From assembly GCA_900544675.1 (NCBI GenBank), contig UQVZ01000016.1, positions 1-64,000 on the forward strand: DNA of 64,000 nt, read 5' to 3'. The notes below the pieces were generated by a model. That model ran no database searches and was not told where the DNA came from. It saw nothing but the letters and a program-made list of their open reading frames with translations. Made by a program: the position numbers and the translations under genes. Source of the stretch: an uncultured Bacteroides sp. (lineage in GTDB: Bacteria; Bacteroidota; Bacteroidia; Bacteroidales; Bacteroidaceae). Position 1 is the stretch's first letter. Each line of letters opens with the position of its first letter. Positions 33,968 through 42,450 of the stretch are shown piece by piece.

Positions 33968-36961
33968 TTATCCGTTATTTTCTTCTGGTTCGTTTCTCTT
34001 TTTTGTATCTTGCTGACGAATGGGCAGCGTTATCTTAAATTCCGTATATTCGTCTTTTTCCGATTCGACGGTAATGGTTCCTCTATGGTTCAAGATGATT
34101 TCCCGGCTCAGGTACATGCCTACTCCCACCGCTTCCGATGTGGTCTTCGTGGTAAAGAAGGGGTCGAATACCTTATCGATAATAGACTTCTCTATACCGA
34201 TACCGTTATCATAAATAGAGATAACCACCAAACCTGCATCGGTATCGCTTGATACACTCAGCCGTATCAACGGGCTGTATGCCTTGCGCAGGTATTTTTT
34301 CTGAACCGCATAGACGCTGTTTGCCAGGATACTCATCATCGTCCGGCTGAACTGTTCGGCATCTACCTCGGCAATCACCATCGCTTCTTTATCGGGAGCC
34401 TCCAATTGGATATGGCATTCGGCTATCTCTTTCGCGTAATACGAATATACCATCTCGATATTCTTCCGGCAAATAGCGGCAATATCCTTCAGGGCAATGT
34501 TGGCGGTACGTTCCTTCAGCATCTCTTCCATAGCCTTCAGTATCCGCGTGGTATTCAGCCCGTGCTCTTCGATTTTCTCCAGATTGGTATCCAGCATATC
34601 AAGGGCATCCATCGAATCATCGAATATATCGGGTGATATATGTTCGCGGTCGTCTTCCAAATTATCCTTTAAGTCTTTAACCAATCCGATACTCATGTGA
34701 GAGAAATTATTCACATAGTTCATCGGGTTCAGTATACGGTCGACCAAACCTTTAGTCAATGTACCGACCGTAGCCATCTTCTCCTGACGGATGAGCTGGT
34801 ATTGCGCCTTGCTCAAATCATCGAGAGCCACTTCGAGTTTCTTTGATTTCTCTTCTATCTCGTCTTTTTGCTGCCGCAACTGGAAAGTACGCTCTTCGAC
34901 AATATTCTCCAGCCGCATTTTTTCCTTTAACAGCCGCTTCATGCGCCACTGGATAAGCTGCCAAATGCTGAATGCCAACAAAAGGACATACAACAGAATG
35001 GCATACCAACGTGCATAAATAGGATAACGGACCGTAACGGGTAACGAAAGAAGAGAAGTGACATGTCCGTATCTGTCGCGTGCCATCACCTCGAAGGTGT
35101 AACGCCCGGAGCGCGGATTGGCAAACCGTGCGTAAGTATCTGTACTCCAATCCGACCAATCGTTATTCAAGCGATAACGGTATTCCGTATCCCCTAAAGT
35201 GGAATACATATCCGACGAATAATGAATACGTATATCGCGGATGCCGCTATCGAATGTCAACCTATCGAACGGAAGGGAAGCATCAAGCTGGTCAGCCCCT
35301 TGAAACCCGCCCCATACCAATGAATCGTTATTAATAACTATCTGACGTATATAAATGTCCGGCTTCCGACTAAAGTCAGCTTCCTGCATGCCGACATTCC
35401 AATGAATCAAGCCGAAATTACCGCCAAACCATACATCATGGCCTGCTCTCTCCATTGCCATGACACGCAAATTGTGTACCGGACGCAAAGTCTCGTTCAA
35501 AACTTGTAAATCCTCGCTGTCCGAATATACCCTCAATTCCTTACTCTCGTTATCGGTAGCCCATATCCAACCACCGGCATCGGGATAGACAAACTGGGGA
35601 TACTGATTGGAGAAAGACCAGTATTTCTTGTCTTCCAGACGAACCAACTGCTTTTGGGAACAATCCCATCTGAACAGACCGATATGATTCAACACATAAA
35701 TTTCGCCATGCTGCTGATAAAGTGTATTGTTATAGGTCTCTTTCTCGCCTTTTTCATCCGCAGGCTCAACGAATGTATAAACGGTCTTCGTGTCATCCAA
35801 GCGGAAAACCTGACCATAAATGTTGCGCACCCATACCACACCGTCGGCATCTTCGAAGAAATGGGTTGCTTTCTCAATATTATTCAACGGTTCCCGTCTT
35901 CCGTCACGGATACGATATACACCGTCTACTTCACCGCTCAGACATTCTCCATCATGAGTGATGAACATAGACAATGTATGATTGCCGGTAAGCCGACGTA
36001 CCTCCGTACCCCGAACCTGATACAAACCTCCTGCCGTAGAAGCATACAGACTACCGTCGGCATTGGGATGCAGTTGCCAGCAAGCGTAACGAATGGCATC
36101 TATAGGACGGAAGATATCATTATCCTTCAAATACAAGCCACGCAATGTGCCTACATAAAGCCCTTCGGAAGTATGGCAGACGGACTGCACTTCACCCTCC
36201 AAACCTTCGGATTCCTGATAATGCGTGTAGGCGTTGTTCACCTTCACCAAAAACAGGCCGTCGTCGGTAGCTCCCCATACAAACCCCAACGAATCGACAT
36301 ATACGCTGTTCACATTGTTGTTGCACAGACCATTTTCTTCCGACAAGTTGTACAACTCCGTACCATCTTGGGCAAGCATCACAAGCCCCTGTCCTGCCGT
36401 AGCCAGAAGAGAAGTCCCGTCAGCCAAATCAAGCTGCCGGTTCACCAGTACCCCTTTATAATAGGAAGGTTTGCCGGACGTGCTACGTGTCACTTCAAAG
36501 TTCTTCATCGAATCGTCTTCCAAATTACCGGAGCCGATGGAAGTCTCCACACAAATCTTACCGTTCTTCTCCCGAATATCGGTCACCTCGCCCAAAAAAC
36601 CTTTATTGTCTTTTGAGAAAATCAATTTCAACTCCAATCTTCCGTCACGGCCTGCCGTAAGGTATCCGAACAGATTGTATCCTCCTACCCAAATCCTGCC
36701 ATCACGACCCTTATACAACTTGGTAACCCGAAAGATTCCCGGTGTATGAATCGTATGCCACTCCGTCTGGTCATAGTACAATAGCCCTTCGAAATTAGCT
36801 ACATACACACGCCCATTATCATCACTTACCACATCGAAATTACGATTATGGGCATGATAAGCCGCAGGAGGGAAATTCAGGAAGAACGGAACTCCGTCCT
36901 TAGCTGCCACCTGACCTACAGACAAGCATAGGATTATCATTAAAAACAACGTCCGTCTCAT
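33968..36961 (-). CDS. Transmembrane sensor with beta-propeller, Y_Y_Y domain and kinase core lacking the H-box His
   Basis: This 997-residue protein has a signal peptide, then periplasmic two-component-regulator propeller repeats to about residue 580 (G-R-V-Y-V-A-N-F-E-G-L, G-R-I-W-V-G-G-Y-N-L, G-F-V-W-G-A-T-D-D-G-L). A Y_Y_Y domain (about 585-643), one membrane helix (about 652-671) and a coiled coil to about 725 follow. The dimerisation segment reads G-L-V-D-R-I-L-N-P-M, with Asp741 where the His should be. The HATPase is otherwise intact (I-L-A-N-S-V-Y-A-V, D-N-G-I-G, F-F-T-T-K, G-V-G-M-Y). It cannot autophosphorylate at the normal site and is probably a sensory partner of the next kinase. 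It overlaps the WD40-like gene (ATGA). Confidence 0.9.
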   Translation of the reverse strand: MRRTLFLMIILCLSVGQVAAKDGVPFFLNFPPAAYHAHNRNFDVVSDDNGRVYVANFEGLLYYDQTEWHTIHTPGIFRVTKLYKGRDGRIWVGGYNLFGYLTAGRDGRLELKLIFSKDNKGFLGEVTDIREKNGKICVETSIGSGNLEDDSMKNFEVTRSTSGKPSYYKGVLVNRQLDLADGTSLLATAGQGLVMLAQDGTELYNLSEENGLCNNNVNSVYVDSLGFVWGATDDGLFLVKVNNAYTHYQESEGLEGEVQSVCHTSEGLYVGTLRGLYLKDNDIFRPIDAIRYACWQLHPNADGSLYASTAGGLYQVRGTEVRRLTGNHTLSMFITHDGECLSGEVDGVYRIRDGRREPLNNIEKATHFFEDADGVVWVRNIYGQVFRLDDTKTVYTFVEPADEKGEKETYNNTLYQQHGEIYVLNHIGLFRWDCSQKQLVRLEDKKYWSFSNQYPQFVYPDAGGWIWATDNESKELRVYSDSEDLQVLNETLRPVHNLRVMAMERAGHDVWFGGNFGLIHWNVGMQEADFSRKPDIYIRQIVINNDSLVWGGFQGADQLDASLPFDRLTFDSGIRDIRIHYSSDMYSTLGDTEYRYRLNNDWSDWSTDTYARFANPRSGRYTFEVMARDRYGHVTSLLSLPVTVRYPIYARWYAILLYVLLLAFSIWQLIQWRMKRLLKEKMRLENIVEERTFQLRQQKDEIEEKSKKLEVALDDLSKAQYQLIRQEKMATVGTLTKGLVDRILNPMNYVNNFSHMSIGLVKDLKDNLEDDREHISPDIFDDSMDALDMLDTNLEKIEEHGLNTTRILKAMEEMLKERTANIALKDIAAICRKNIEMVYSYYAKEIAECHIQLEAPDKEAMVIAEVDAEQFSRTMMSILANSVYAVQKKYLRKAYSPLIRLSVSSDTDAGLVVISIYDNGIGIEKSIIDKVFDPFFTTKTTSEAVGVGMYLSREIILNHRGTITVESEKDEYTEFKITLPIRQQDTKKRNEPEENNG

Positions 36962-38532
36962 TGCTTTCTTTCTTTTTGTTCAATATATTTCATCATTCTT
37001 ATCCGAGGAACATTACTGCCGACATAATAATTCCATTCGTCCTCCGTAAAGTCCCGCCTCAAGTTCTTTTGGATAAGCTCCGCCATTTCATCCGGCGAAA
37101 CCATAATCCGCGACACAGAACCTGAAGCATCCCCGACCCATATCGTATTGTCGCCGGAGAGGCAGAAGCCATACACCCACGAAGAAAGACTCTTAAGCGA
37201 TACCGGTTCCTGCCGGTCGGCTTTCATATCCCATAAACAGACCATACGGTCGTAACTGGAAGAAAACAAATGCTGACCTTTGAAGCCAAGCTGAGACACT
37301 TGTGACTGATGACCTACCAGCTTCTTCACCACATTTCCTACCTCGTTCACCACATAAATATCGCCGTTCTTTACCCCGATAGCGGTCAGTTTCAACTCCG
37401 GAGACCATGCCGCCGCCGTAATCGTATTGCTGATCCAACGCTCGTAAGGCACTAAATTCCCTTCAGGCTTTATTTCCCAAAAACCTTTTCCATCGCCAAA
37501 TACAAACCATCTGCCTTCTTTCTCGGTCAAAGCCGTAGGATGTTCGGGAAGAGGCATCGTCTTTGTTATCTCTCTTTCGCGAATATCATAAAAATAGCAA
37601 TTAGCCGAGGACAACAGGAGCAATTGTCCTTCCGCCATCGGGGCAAGCCTCAACCACCCGCGACTTTCCGGCAATACAACTTTACGCGGTGTCTCTTTGT
37701 TGGCAATCACAACAAGTTCGCCTTGATAAGAAAGAGCATACACGACTCCTTCTGCATCTACGTAAACATCACGGAAACTATAGGCAGGATCGGAGAACAA
37801 CAACTGATGATTTATTTCTCCATCCACATACTGCCACCGGCATACCTCACCGTAATCGCTCACCGACACGTAATGGTCGGGCAGATTACGGTCGTTTACA
37901 ATCCGTGTCACACCTCCTTTATGCAGGTTACGCGACATAAACGTTGCGCTATTCTGACTTAAAGCATCGAAAAGAACCGGTTGGTAGACATCTCCTTTAT
38001 ACATGGAAGTGAATTTCCATGAGGCGTATGCCAACAATGCCGATGCCGTTTTATTATCAGCCCGGTACTGAATGGAAGAAAGCATGGCAAGCGCACGCCC
38101 CAAAGCGACATAGCTTAATGTGTCCGCCACGTTACGGGCAAATTCAGCACGGTGTTGCTGGTCGATGGCCAGCTCACGCTGTTCTTCTGCCATGTTTCTC
38201 GCCTCTACCACATTGCGGGCAAACTCCTGTGCCTTCCGTTGTTCTGCTTCGGCACGCGCACGCATCTTTTGGGCGACTCCCATCTGATATAATGCTTCTT
38301 CGCGCTGCTTTTCAGAAATATCTTTCTGCTGATAAGCAATGTCTTCCATTTGCTTACTGATACGTTCTACCACATACGACTGGCCTTCTTTCTCGCGGTA
38401 GGTATTCAGTTCGGCATACAAGCCTTCTACCTGTCGGGACAAAGAAGCGCACCAAAAAGACAAACTTACTAATGCCAGAACAAGCAAGGCAAAAACAACA
38501 GCCAGGCTATATTTTTTAGCTTTTGATGTCAC
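36958..38532 (-). CDS. Membrane-anchored coiled-coil protein with C-terminal WD40-like propeller
   Basis: This 524-residue protein has an N-terminal uncleaved membrane helix (about 10-30), then a long charged coiled coil (about 35-135, rich in Q, E, R and A, e.g. E-K-Q-R-E-E-A). About 190-500 is a beta-propeller with WD40-like blades (A-A-W-S-P-E-L-K-L-T-A-I-G, L-F-S-S-S-Y-D-R-M-V-C-L-W-D). It resembles the regions that follow the switch domain in large signalling ATPases but has no ATPase itself. It is transcribed first in a four-gene block ending with the TonB receptor. Scaffolding or sensing at the inner membrane is an inference. Confidence 0.78.
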   Translation of the reverse strand: MTSKAKKYSLAVVFALLVLALVSLSFWCASLSRQVEGLYAELNTYREKEGQSYVVERISKQMEDIAYQQKDISEKQREEALYQMGVAQKMRARAEAEQRKAQEFARNVVEARNMAEEQRELAIDQQHRAEFARNVADTLSYVALGRALAMLSSIQYRADNKTASALLAYASWKFTSMYKGDVYQPVLFDALSQNSATFMSRNLHKGGVTRIVNDRNLPDHYVSVSDYGEVCRWQYVDGEINHQLLFSDPAYSFRDVYVDAEGVVYALSYQGELVVIANKETPRKVVLPESRGWLRLAPMAEGQLLLLSSANCYFYDIREREITKTMPLPEHPTALTEKEGRWFVFGDGKGFWEIKPEGNLVPYERWISNTITAAAWSPELKLTAIGVKNGDIYVVNEVGNVVKKLVGHQSQVSQLGFKGQHLFSSSYDRMVCLWDMKADRQEPVSLKSLSSWVYGFCLSGDNTIWVGDASGSVSRIMVSPDEMAELIQKNLRRDFTEDEWNYYVGSNVPRIRMMKYIEQKERKQ

Positions 38533-38584
38533 GGGTCCGATTTATTTTTAACGTTAACCTCATATTTTTCATATCAAAAATCAT

Positions 38585-38666
38585 GCTTGTCACATAAAGT
38601 TTTACCTTTACTTAATGCCTCTCCGAATACGGGCAATATACGCAAGATATCCTTTATGCGACAAGC
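38585..38666. promoter_or_regulatory. Long inverted repeat between the DJ-1 and WD40-like genes
   Basis: GCTTGTCACATAAAG (38585-38599) and CTTTATGCGACAAGC (38652-38666) are complements with one mismatch, 52 nt apart, inside the 143-bp spacer. It could be a hairpin at an internal mRNA end, an attenuator, or a pair of operators. No T-run follows on either strand. Confidence 0.5.
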
Positions 38667-38675
38667 TACAATCCT

Positions 38676-39236
38676 TTATCGGGCAGCCAATGCCTTGAGA
38701 ATTTCCGATGCCAGCAGATAGCAATGCCCTCCTGTACGGGCTGAAATCAAATCACCGTCTACCACAACATCCTCGTTGACATAATCGACGCCATAATTCC
38801 GGGCATCGCCCAGCAAATTATTATGAACAGTCATCTTTCTGCCTTTTACCAATTCCGCAACAGGTGACAAGAGCCACAAACCGTGACAGATTACACCTTT
38901 TATTATGTCCTTGCGGGCAAACACCTTCTGCAGGAAAACACAGGCAGGCGGAAGCTTGCTTACATCTTCCGTATAACGGAGACGGTCGGCTACCATGCCA
39001 GCCGGCACGATAACGGCAGCATAATCGTCGAGCGCTTTATCGTCAATCGTCTCAAAACTTTCATTGCAATAAAACGGTGCCCTGAATTCATGCCCGCTGA
39101 ATGTAATGCCTTCGTTTCCCCAAAGCCTGGAGAGGAAATGAACCTCATACCCGGCTTCCTTGAAACGGAACTGATAATAAAAGATTTCATTTTCATAGAA
39201 ATCGCTTTCTATCAGTATGCCTATCTTATTTTTCAT
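38676..39236 (-). CDS. DJ-1/PfpI-family protein
   Basis: This 186-residue single-domain protein has the DJ-1/PfpI fold: N-terminal I-G-I-L-I-E-S-D-F-Y-E, V-I-V-P-A-G-M, and the nucleophile elbow G-V-I-C-H-G-L-W-L-L with Cys near residue 120 followed by His. Known activities include deglycase, protease and stress chaperone; the PfpI branch fits best. Its ATG lies 11 bp upstream of the stop of the RsbW-like kinase gene, so translation is coupled to the partner-switch module. A second, longer DJ-1 protein lies at 51578. Confidence 0.88.
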   Translation of the reverse strand: MKNKIGILIESDFYENEIFYYQFRFKEAGYEVHFLSRLWGNEGITFSGHEFRAPFYCNESFETIDDKALDDYAAVIVPAGMVADRLRYTEDVSKLPPACVFLQKVFARKDIIKGVICHGLWLLSPVAELVKGRKMTVHNNLLGDARNYGVDYVNEDVVVDGDLISARTGGHCYLLASEILKALAAR

Positions 39237-39639
39237 TATCCAACATTTTTTTGATTGTCAATACGTTTTCATTACTTACGCGTTCATACGACACATTGTC
39301 CATCATCTGAACCGTAAGGAAGATTCCAAGTCCCCCTATCTGGCGTTCTTCCAGCGGAAGAGAAACATCCGGCATATCCTTTTCCAACGGATTGAACGGC
39401 ACGCCTCCATCGATGAACTTCAACGTGATGTATCCGTCAGCTTTATCAATCTGAATCTTCAGATAACCTTCCACGCCTTCAGGGTAAGCATAACTTACCA
39501 CGTTTACCACCAATTCTTCGCACACCAGATGAATGGCATACAATTGTTTGGTGCACGATGCCACCTCCTCGGTTTGGAGGATGGCATCGATGATTTCTTC
39601 CGTTCTGCCTGCAATAGGCTTGAAAACCAATTCTTTCAT
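39226..39639 (-). CDS. RsbW/SpoIIAB-like serine kinase (HATPase_c anti-sigma-type)
   Basis: This 137-residue stand-alone GHKL ATPase has the N box E-E-L-V-V-N-V-V (Glu42, Asn46), the G1 box D-G-G-V-P-F-N-P with Asp77, and G-G-L-G-I-F-L near residue 100 for the ATP lid. In partner-switching systems such kinases phosphorylate a Ser in STAS antagonists and sequester a sigma factor or other target when not so occupied. The STAS gene precedes it by 10 bp. No sigma factor gene is in the window, so the sequestered target is unknown. Confidence 0.93.
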   Translation of the reverse strand: MKELVFKPIAGRTEEIIDAILQTEEVASCTKQLYAIHLVCEELVVNVVSYAYPEGVEGYLKIQIDKADGYITLKFIDGGVPFNPLEKDMPDVSLPLEERQIGGLGIFLTVQMMDNVSYERVSNENVLTIKKMLDNEK

Positions 39640-39649
39640 AGCATTACGC

Positions 39650-39961
39650 TTACTTGCTTACGAAAGAAATATAGTTTTGCAGACCGGTCATTTCAAATAC
39701 GCTACGGATATCGGCAGCGCAGTTCACAAATTCAATTACAGGATTGCCTCCCAGTTTCTGTTTGGCGAAAATGATGGTACGGATACCGCTACTTGCGATA
39801 TAAGTCAGTTTAGTGGCATCGAATACGACCTTTTCTACCCCTTTATCTTTGTATTTGTTCAGTTCTTCCATAAGAGCAGGCGCATTGCCTGTAGTAAGCT
39901 GATCACCCAAAACGATAGTCAGGGTATTTCCCTCCTGATTGATTACAAATTGATTATCCAT
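39650..39961 (-). CDS. STAS-domain anti-sigma factor antagonist (first copy)
   Basis: This 103-residue single STAS domain has the phosphorylatable site Y-I-A-S-S-G-I-R (Ser57-Ser58-Gly59), preceded by the K-V-V-F-D-A-T-K strand. It is expected to be phosphorylated by the adjacent RsbW-like kinase and dephosphorylated by the SpoIIE-type phosphatase at 44343. It lies 44 bp after glgX and 10 bp before the kinase gene. The second STAS protein (42138) diverges strongly in sequence, so the two are probably not redundant. Confidence 0.93.
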   Translation of the reverse strand: MDNQFVINQEGNTLTIVLGDQLTTGNAPALMEELNKYKDKGVEKVVFDATKLTYIASSGIRTIIFAKQKLGGNPVIEFVNCAADIRSVFEMTGLQNYISFVSK

Positions 39962-40005
39962 ATCTATATTCTGTTTTTTAATTTATTACGTTTATAACTG
40001 AAGAA

Positions 40006-42141
40006 TTATTCTTTAGGCTTCTTGCCGACCAGAATCATGATAGAGCGAGGTCCGACCAGAATCTCATGCTGATTTTCAATCAAGCATTCCTCACCCGGCT
40101 CACAAATATCATCGGGCGAAGACATTTCAGTATTTGCAAATACATGCCAGGCAAATCCTTCAGGCAACTGAGGAAGCTCGAACCCATGCATATCCCAATG
40201 CATATTCATTGCCACATAAATGAAATCATCGGGCACACCATCCGTTTCCGCATAGCAGCCGTTAATCATGAATGCGGCGGTCAGGTTATTGTATCCGCAC
40301 TCGGGATGCCATGCCTTTACGCCATGCCAAGAGAAATCGGGATAACCCAAATTACGGTAGTCGCAATGTCCGAAGTGATATTCGAAACGCAACGCCTTGT
40401 GCATCTGACGGAAACGGATTATCTTACGGAAATAGTTGTATATATCCGCATTCTTCTCCAGATTGTTCCAGTCGAGCCAACCTATTTCATTGTCCTGGCA
40501 ATAAGCGTTGTTGTTACCATACTGGGTATTTCCCATCTCGTCACCCGATAAAATCATCGGAATGCCCTGGCTAACCATCAACAGCGAAATGGCATTCTTA
40601 ATCTGCTTGTGACGCAAGAGGTTAATGCCGGTATCTTCGCATTCGCCTTCCCAGCCGCAATTCCAGCTGTTGTTGTTGTCTTCGCCGTCGCGGTTGCCTT
40701 CGCCGTTAGCTTCATTGTGCTTGCCGTTGTACGACACAAGGTCCATCAATGTAAACCCATCGTGGGCGGTAATGAAATTCACACTCGCCTTAATGCCACG
40801 GTTCTGCGAAGCATACAAGTCTGCCGAGCCGGTAATGCGTTCTTTCACATCCTGCAACACATGCTCGTCGCCTTTCAGGAAGCGGCGGATGCTGTCGCGG
40901 TACTTACCGTTCCATTCAGCCCAGCGTCCCCACGAAGGGAATGAACCTACCTGGTACAGTCCTCCGGCATCCCATGCCTCGGCTATCAGTTTGGTCTTGC
41001 CCAAAATAGGATCATGGGCAAGCGACTCCAGCAAAGGCGGATTCGGCATCGGACATCCGTTCTGGTCACGACCGAGGATAGCTGCCAAATCGAAACGGAA
41101 ACCGTCGATGTGATAATCGGTCACCCAATAACGCAAACTTTCCACAATCATATCGCGCACATTCGGATTATTGCAATTCAAGGTATTTCCGCAACCGCTG
41201 AAGTTGAAATAATATCCATCGGGCGTCAGCATATAATACGTTTTGTTGTCAATGCCCCGATAAGAAATGTACGGACCGTTTTCGTTTCCTTCTGCCGTAT
41301 GGTTGAACACAACGTCCAGAATCACTTCGATGCCGCTGGCATGGAGCTGCTTAATCAAGTTTTTCAACTCGTCCACTTGCATACCGAAACGTCCCGTGGA
41401 AGCGTATGCCGCCTTGGGAGCGAAGAAACCTACATTGCTATACCCCCACACATTATAAAGCATGTGTCCGTCTACCGGAGAAGGCTTGCTGTTCTCGAAT
41501 TCATCAAACTCATGAATCGGCATCAGCTCGATACAGTTCACTCCCAATTCCTTCAAGTAAGGTATTTTCTCGACAATTCCAGCGAATGTACCCGGATGAT
41601 GTACGTTTGCTCCCGCACCGCAGGTAAAGTTGCGTACATGCATCTCGTAGATGACCAACTCGTTTACCGGAGTTTCCAGGGGCAAATCGTTTTCCCAATC
41701 GAAATCATCGCATACCACACGTGAACGATACTGGTAGATATTGTTCCAGTCCGGCTGGACTCCCCAAGTATCACGCCCTGCAATCAATTTGGCGTACGGG
41801 TCCATCAGAATCTTTGTCTTGTCAAAACGGTGTCCTTCCTTCGGATTCCACGGTCCGTCCATCCGGAAGCCATATTCTATATTCTCAAAATCCAAATCGA
41901 AGACCATCATCGAGAACACGTTACCCAGCTTGAATTCCTTCAGAAAAGGAATTTCGACAAAAGGTTCCGGCTCATGATTATGGAACAACACCAAGGTGCA
42001 TGCAGTCGCATAACGAGAATAGACCGAAAAGTTTACAGCGTTGCCCATTACCGTAGCCCCGAAAGGATACGGACGGCCCGTACGCAATTTCAATCCTTTA
42101 TACTCGTGCGTAGGAAACAAATCTATTCGCTGCATAGTCAT
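40006..42141 (-). CDS. glgX: GlgX-type glycogen debranching enzyme/isoamylase
   Basis: This 711-residue GH13 enzyme hydrolyses alpha-1,6 branches of glycogen or limit dextrins. The N-terminal CBM48 (about 10-110: R-P-Y-P-F-G-A-T, N-F-S-V-Y-S) is followed by the catalytic barrel with D-V-V-F-N-H-T (region I), D-G-F-R-F-D-L-A (nucleophile Asp), the acid Glu in L-I-A-E-A-W-D, and F-I-T-A-H-D (region IV). I chose the ATG at 42141 because it forms an ATGA overlap with the STAS gene stop; an ATG at 42159 would overlap further. There is no signal peptide, so it is cytoplasmic. It is embedded among partner-switch genes, which suggests its expression or activity is tied to them. Confidence 0.93.
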   Translation of the reverse strand: MTMQRIDLFPTHEYKGLKLRTGRPYPFGATVMGNAVNFSVYSRYATACTLVLFHNHEPEPFVEIPFLKEFKLGNVFSMMVFDLDFENIEYGFRMDGPWNPKEGHRFDKTKILMDPYAKLIAGRDTWGVQPDWNNIYQYRSRVVCDDFDWENDLPLETPVNELVIYEMHVRNFTCGAGANVHHPGTFAGIVEKIPYLKELGVNCIELMPIHEFDEFENSKPSPVDGHMLYNVWGYSNVGFFAPKAAYASTGRFGMQVDELKNLIKQLHASGIEVILDVVFNHTAEGNENGPYISYRGIDNKTYYMLTPDGYYFNFSGCGNTLNCNNPNVRDMIVESLRYWVTDYHIDGFRFDLAAILGRDQNGCPMPNPPLLESLAHDPILGKTKLIAEAWDAGGLYQVGSFPSWGRWAEWNGKYRDSIRRFLKGDEHVLQDVKERITGSADLYASQNRGIKASVNFITAHDGFTLMDLVSYNGKHNEANGEGNRDGEDNNNSWNCGWEGECEDTGINLLRHKQIKNAISLLMVSQGIPMILSGDEMGNTQYGNNNAYCQDNEIGWLDWNNLEKNADIYNYFRKIIRFRQMHKALRFEYHFGHCDYRNLGYPDFSWHGVKAWHPECGYNNLTAAFMINGCYAETDGVPDDFIYVAMNMHWDMHGFELPQLPEGFAWHVFANTEMSSPDDICEPGEECLIENQHEILVGPRSIMILVGKKPKE

Positions 42142-42446
42142 CCGATTTGATTTTGACACTCTTCTACCGTATCGAAGTATTTAAAGAAATGTTCGAAGCC
42201 TGTGATGCGCATCACTTCCCGCACTTCGTTAGACACTCCCACCAAATAAACGCACAATCCGTTGGCTGCTGCTACTTTATAGGCATACAGCATCACACGC
42301 AGACCTGCGCTGGATACATAGGTGCATTCGGATAAATCCAATATCACACATTCCTTTTCATCTAAGATGGACAAGATGGCTTGTTGCTCGTCTTTACTGG
42401 ACGAAGCATCCAATACCGGTCCCACTTTATGTACTTTCGCACTCAT
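42138..42446 (-). CDS. STAS-domain anti-sigma factor antagonist (second copy)
   Basis: This 102-residue STAS protein has C-V-I-L-D-L-S-E-C-T-Y-V-S-S-A-G-L-R with Ser45-Ser46 at the phosphorylation position. The body matches SpoIIAA/RsbV: an N-terminal variable strand, a central helix and the F-D-T-V-E-E-C end. It begins 4 bp after the AGE-family gene and overlaps glgX by ATGA. It is a second target for the one kinase and phosphatase in the cluster, as in systems with two phosphoproteins. Confidence 0.93.
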   Translation of the reverse strand: MSAKVHKVGPVLDASSSKDEQQAILSILDEKECVILDLSECTYVSSAGLRVMLYAYKVAAANGLCVYLVGVSNEVREVMRITGFEHFFKYFDTVEECQNQIG

Positions 42447-42450
42447 CTTC

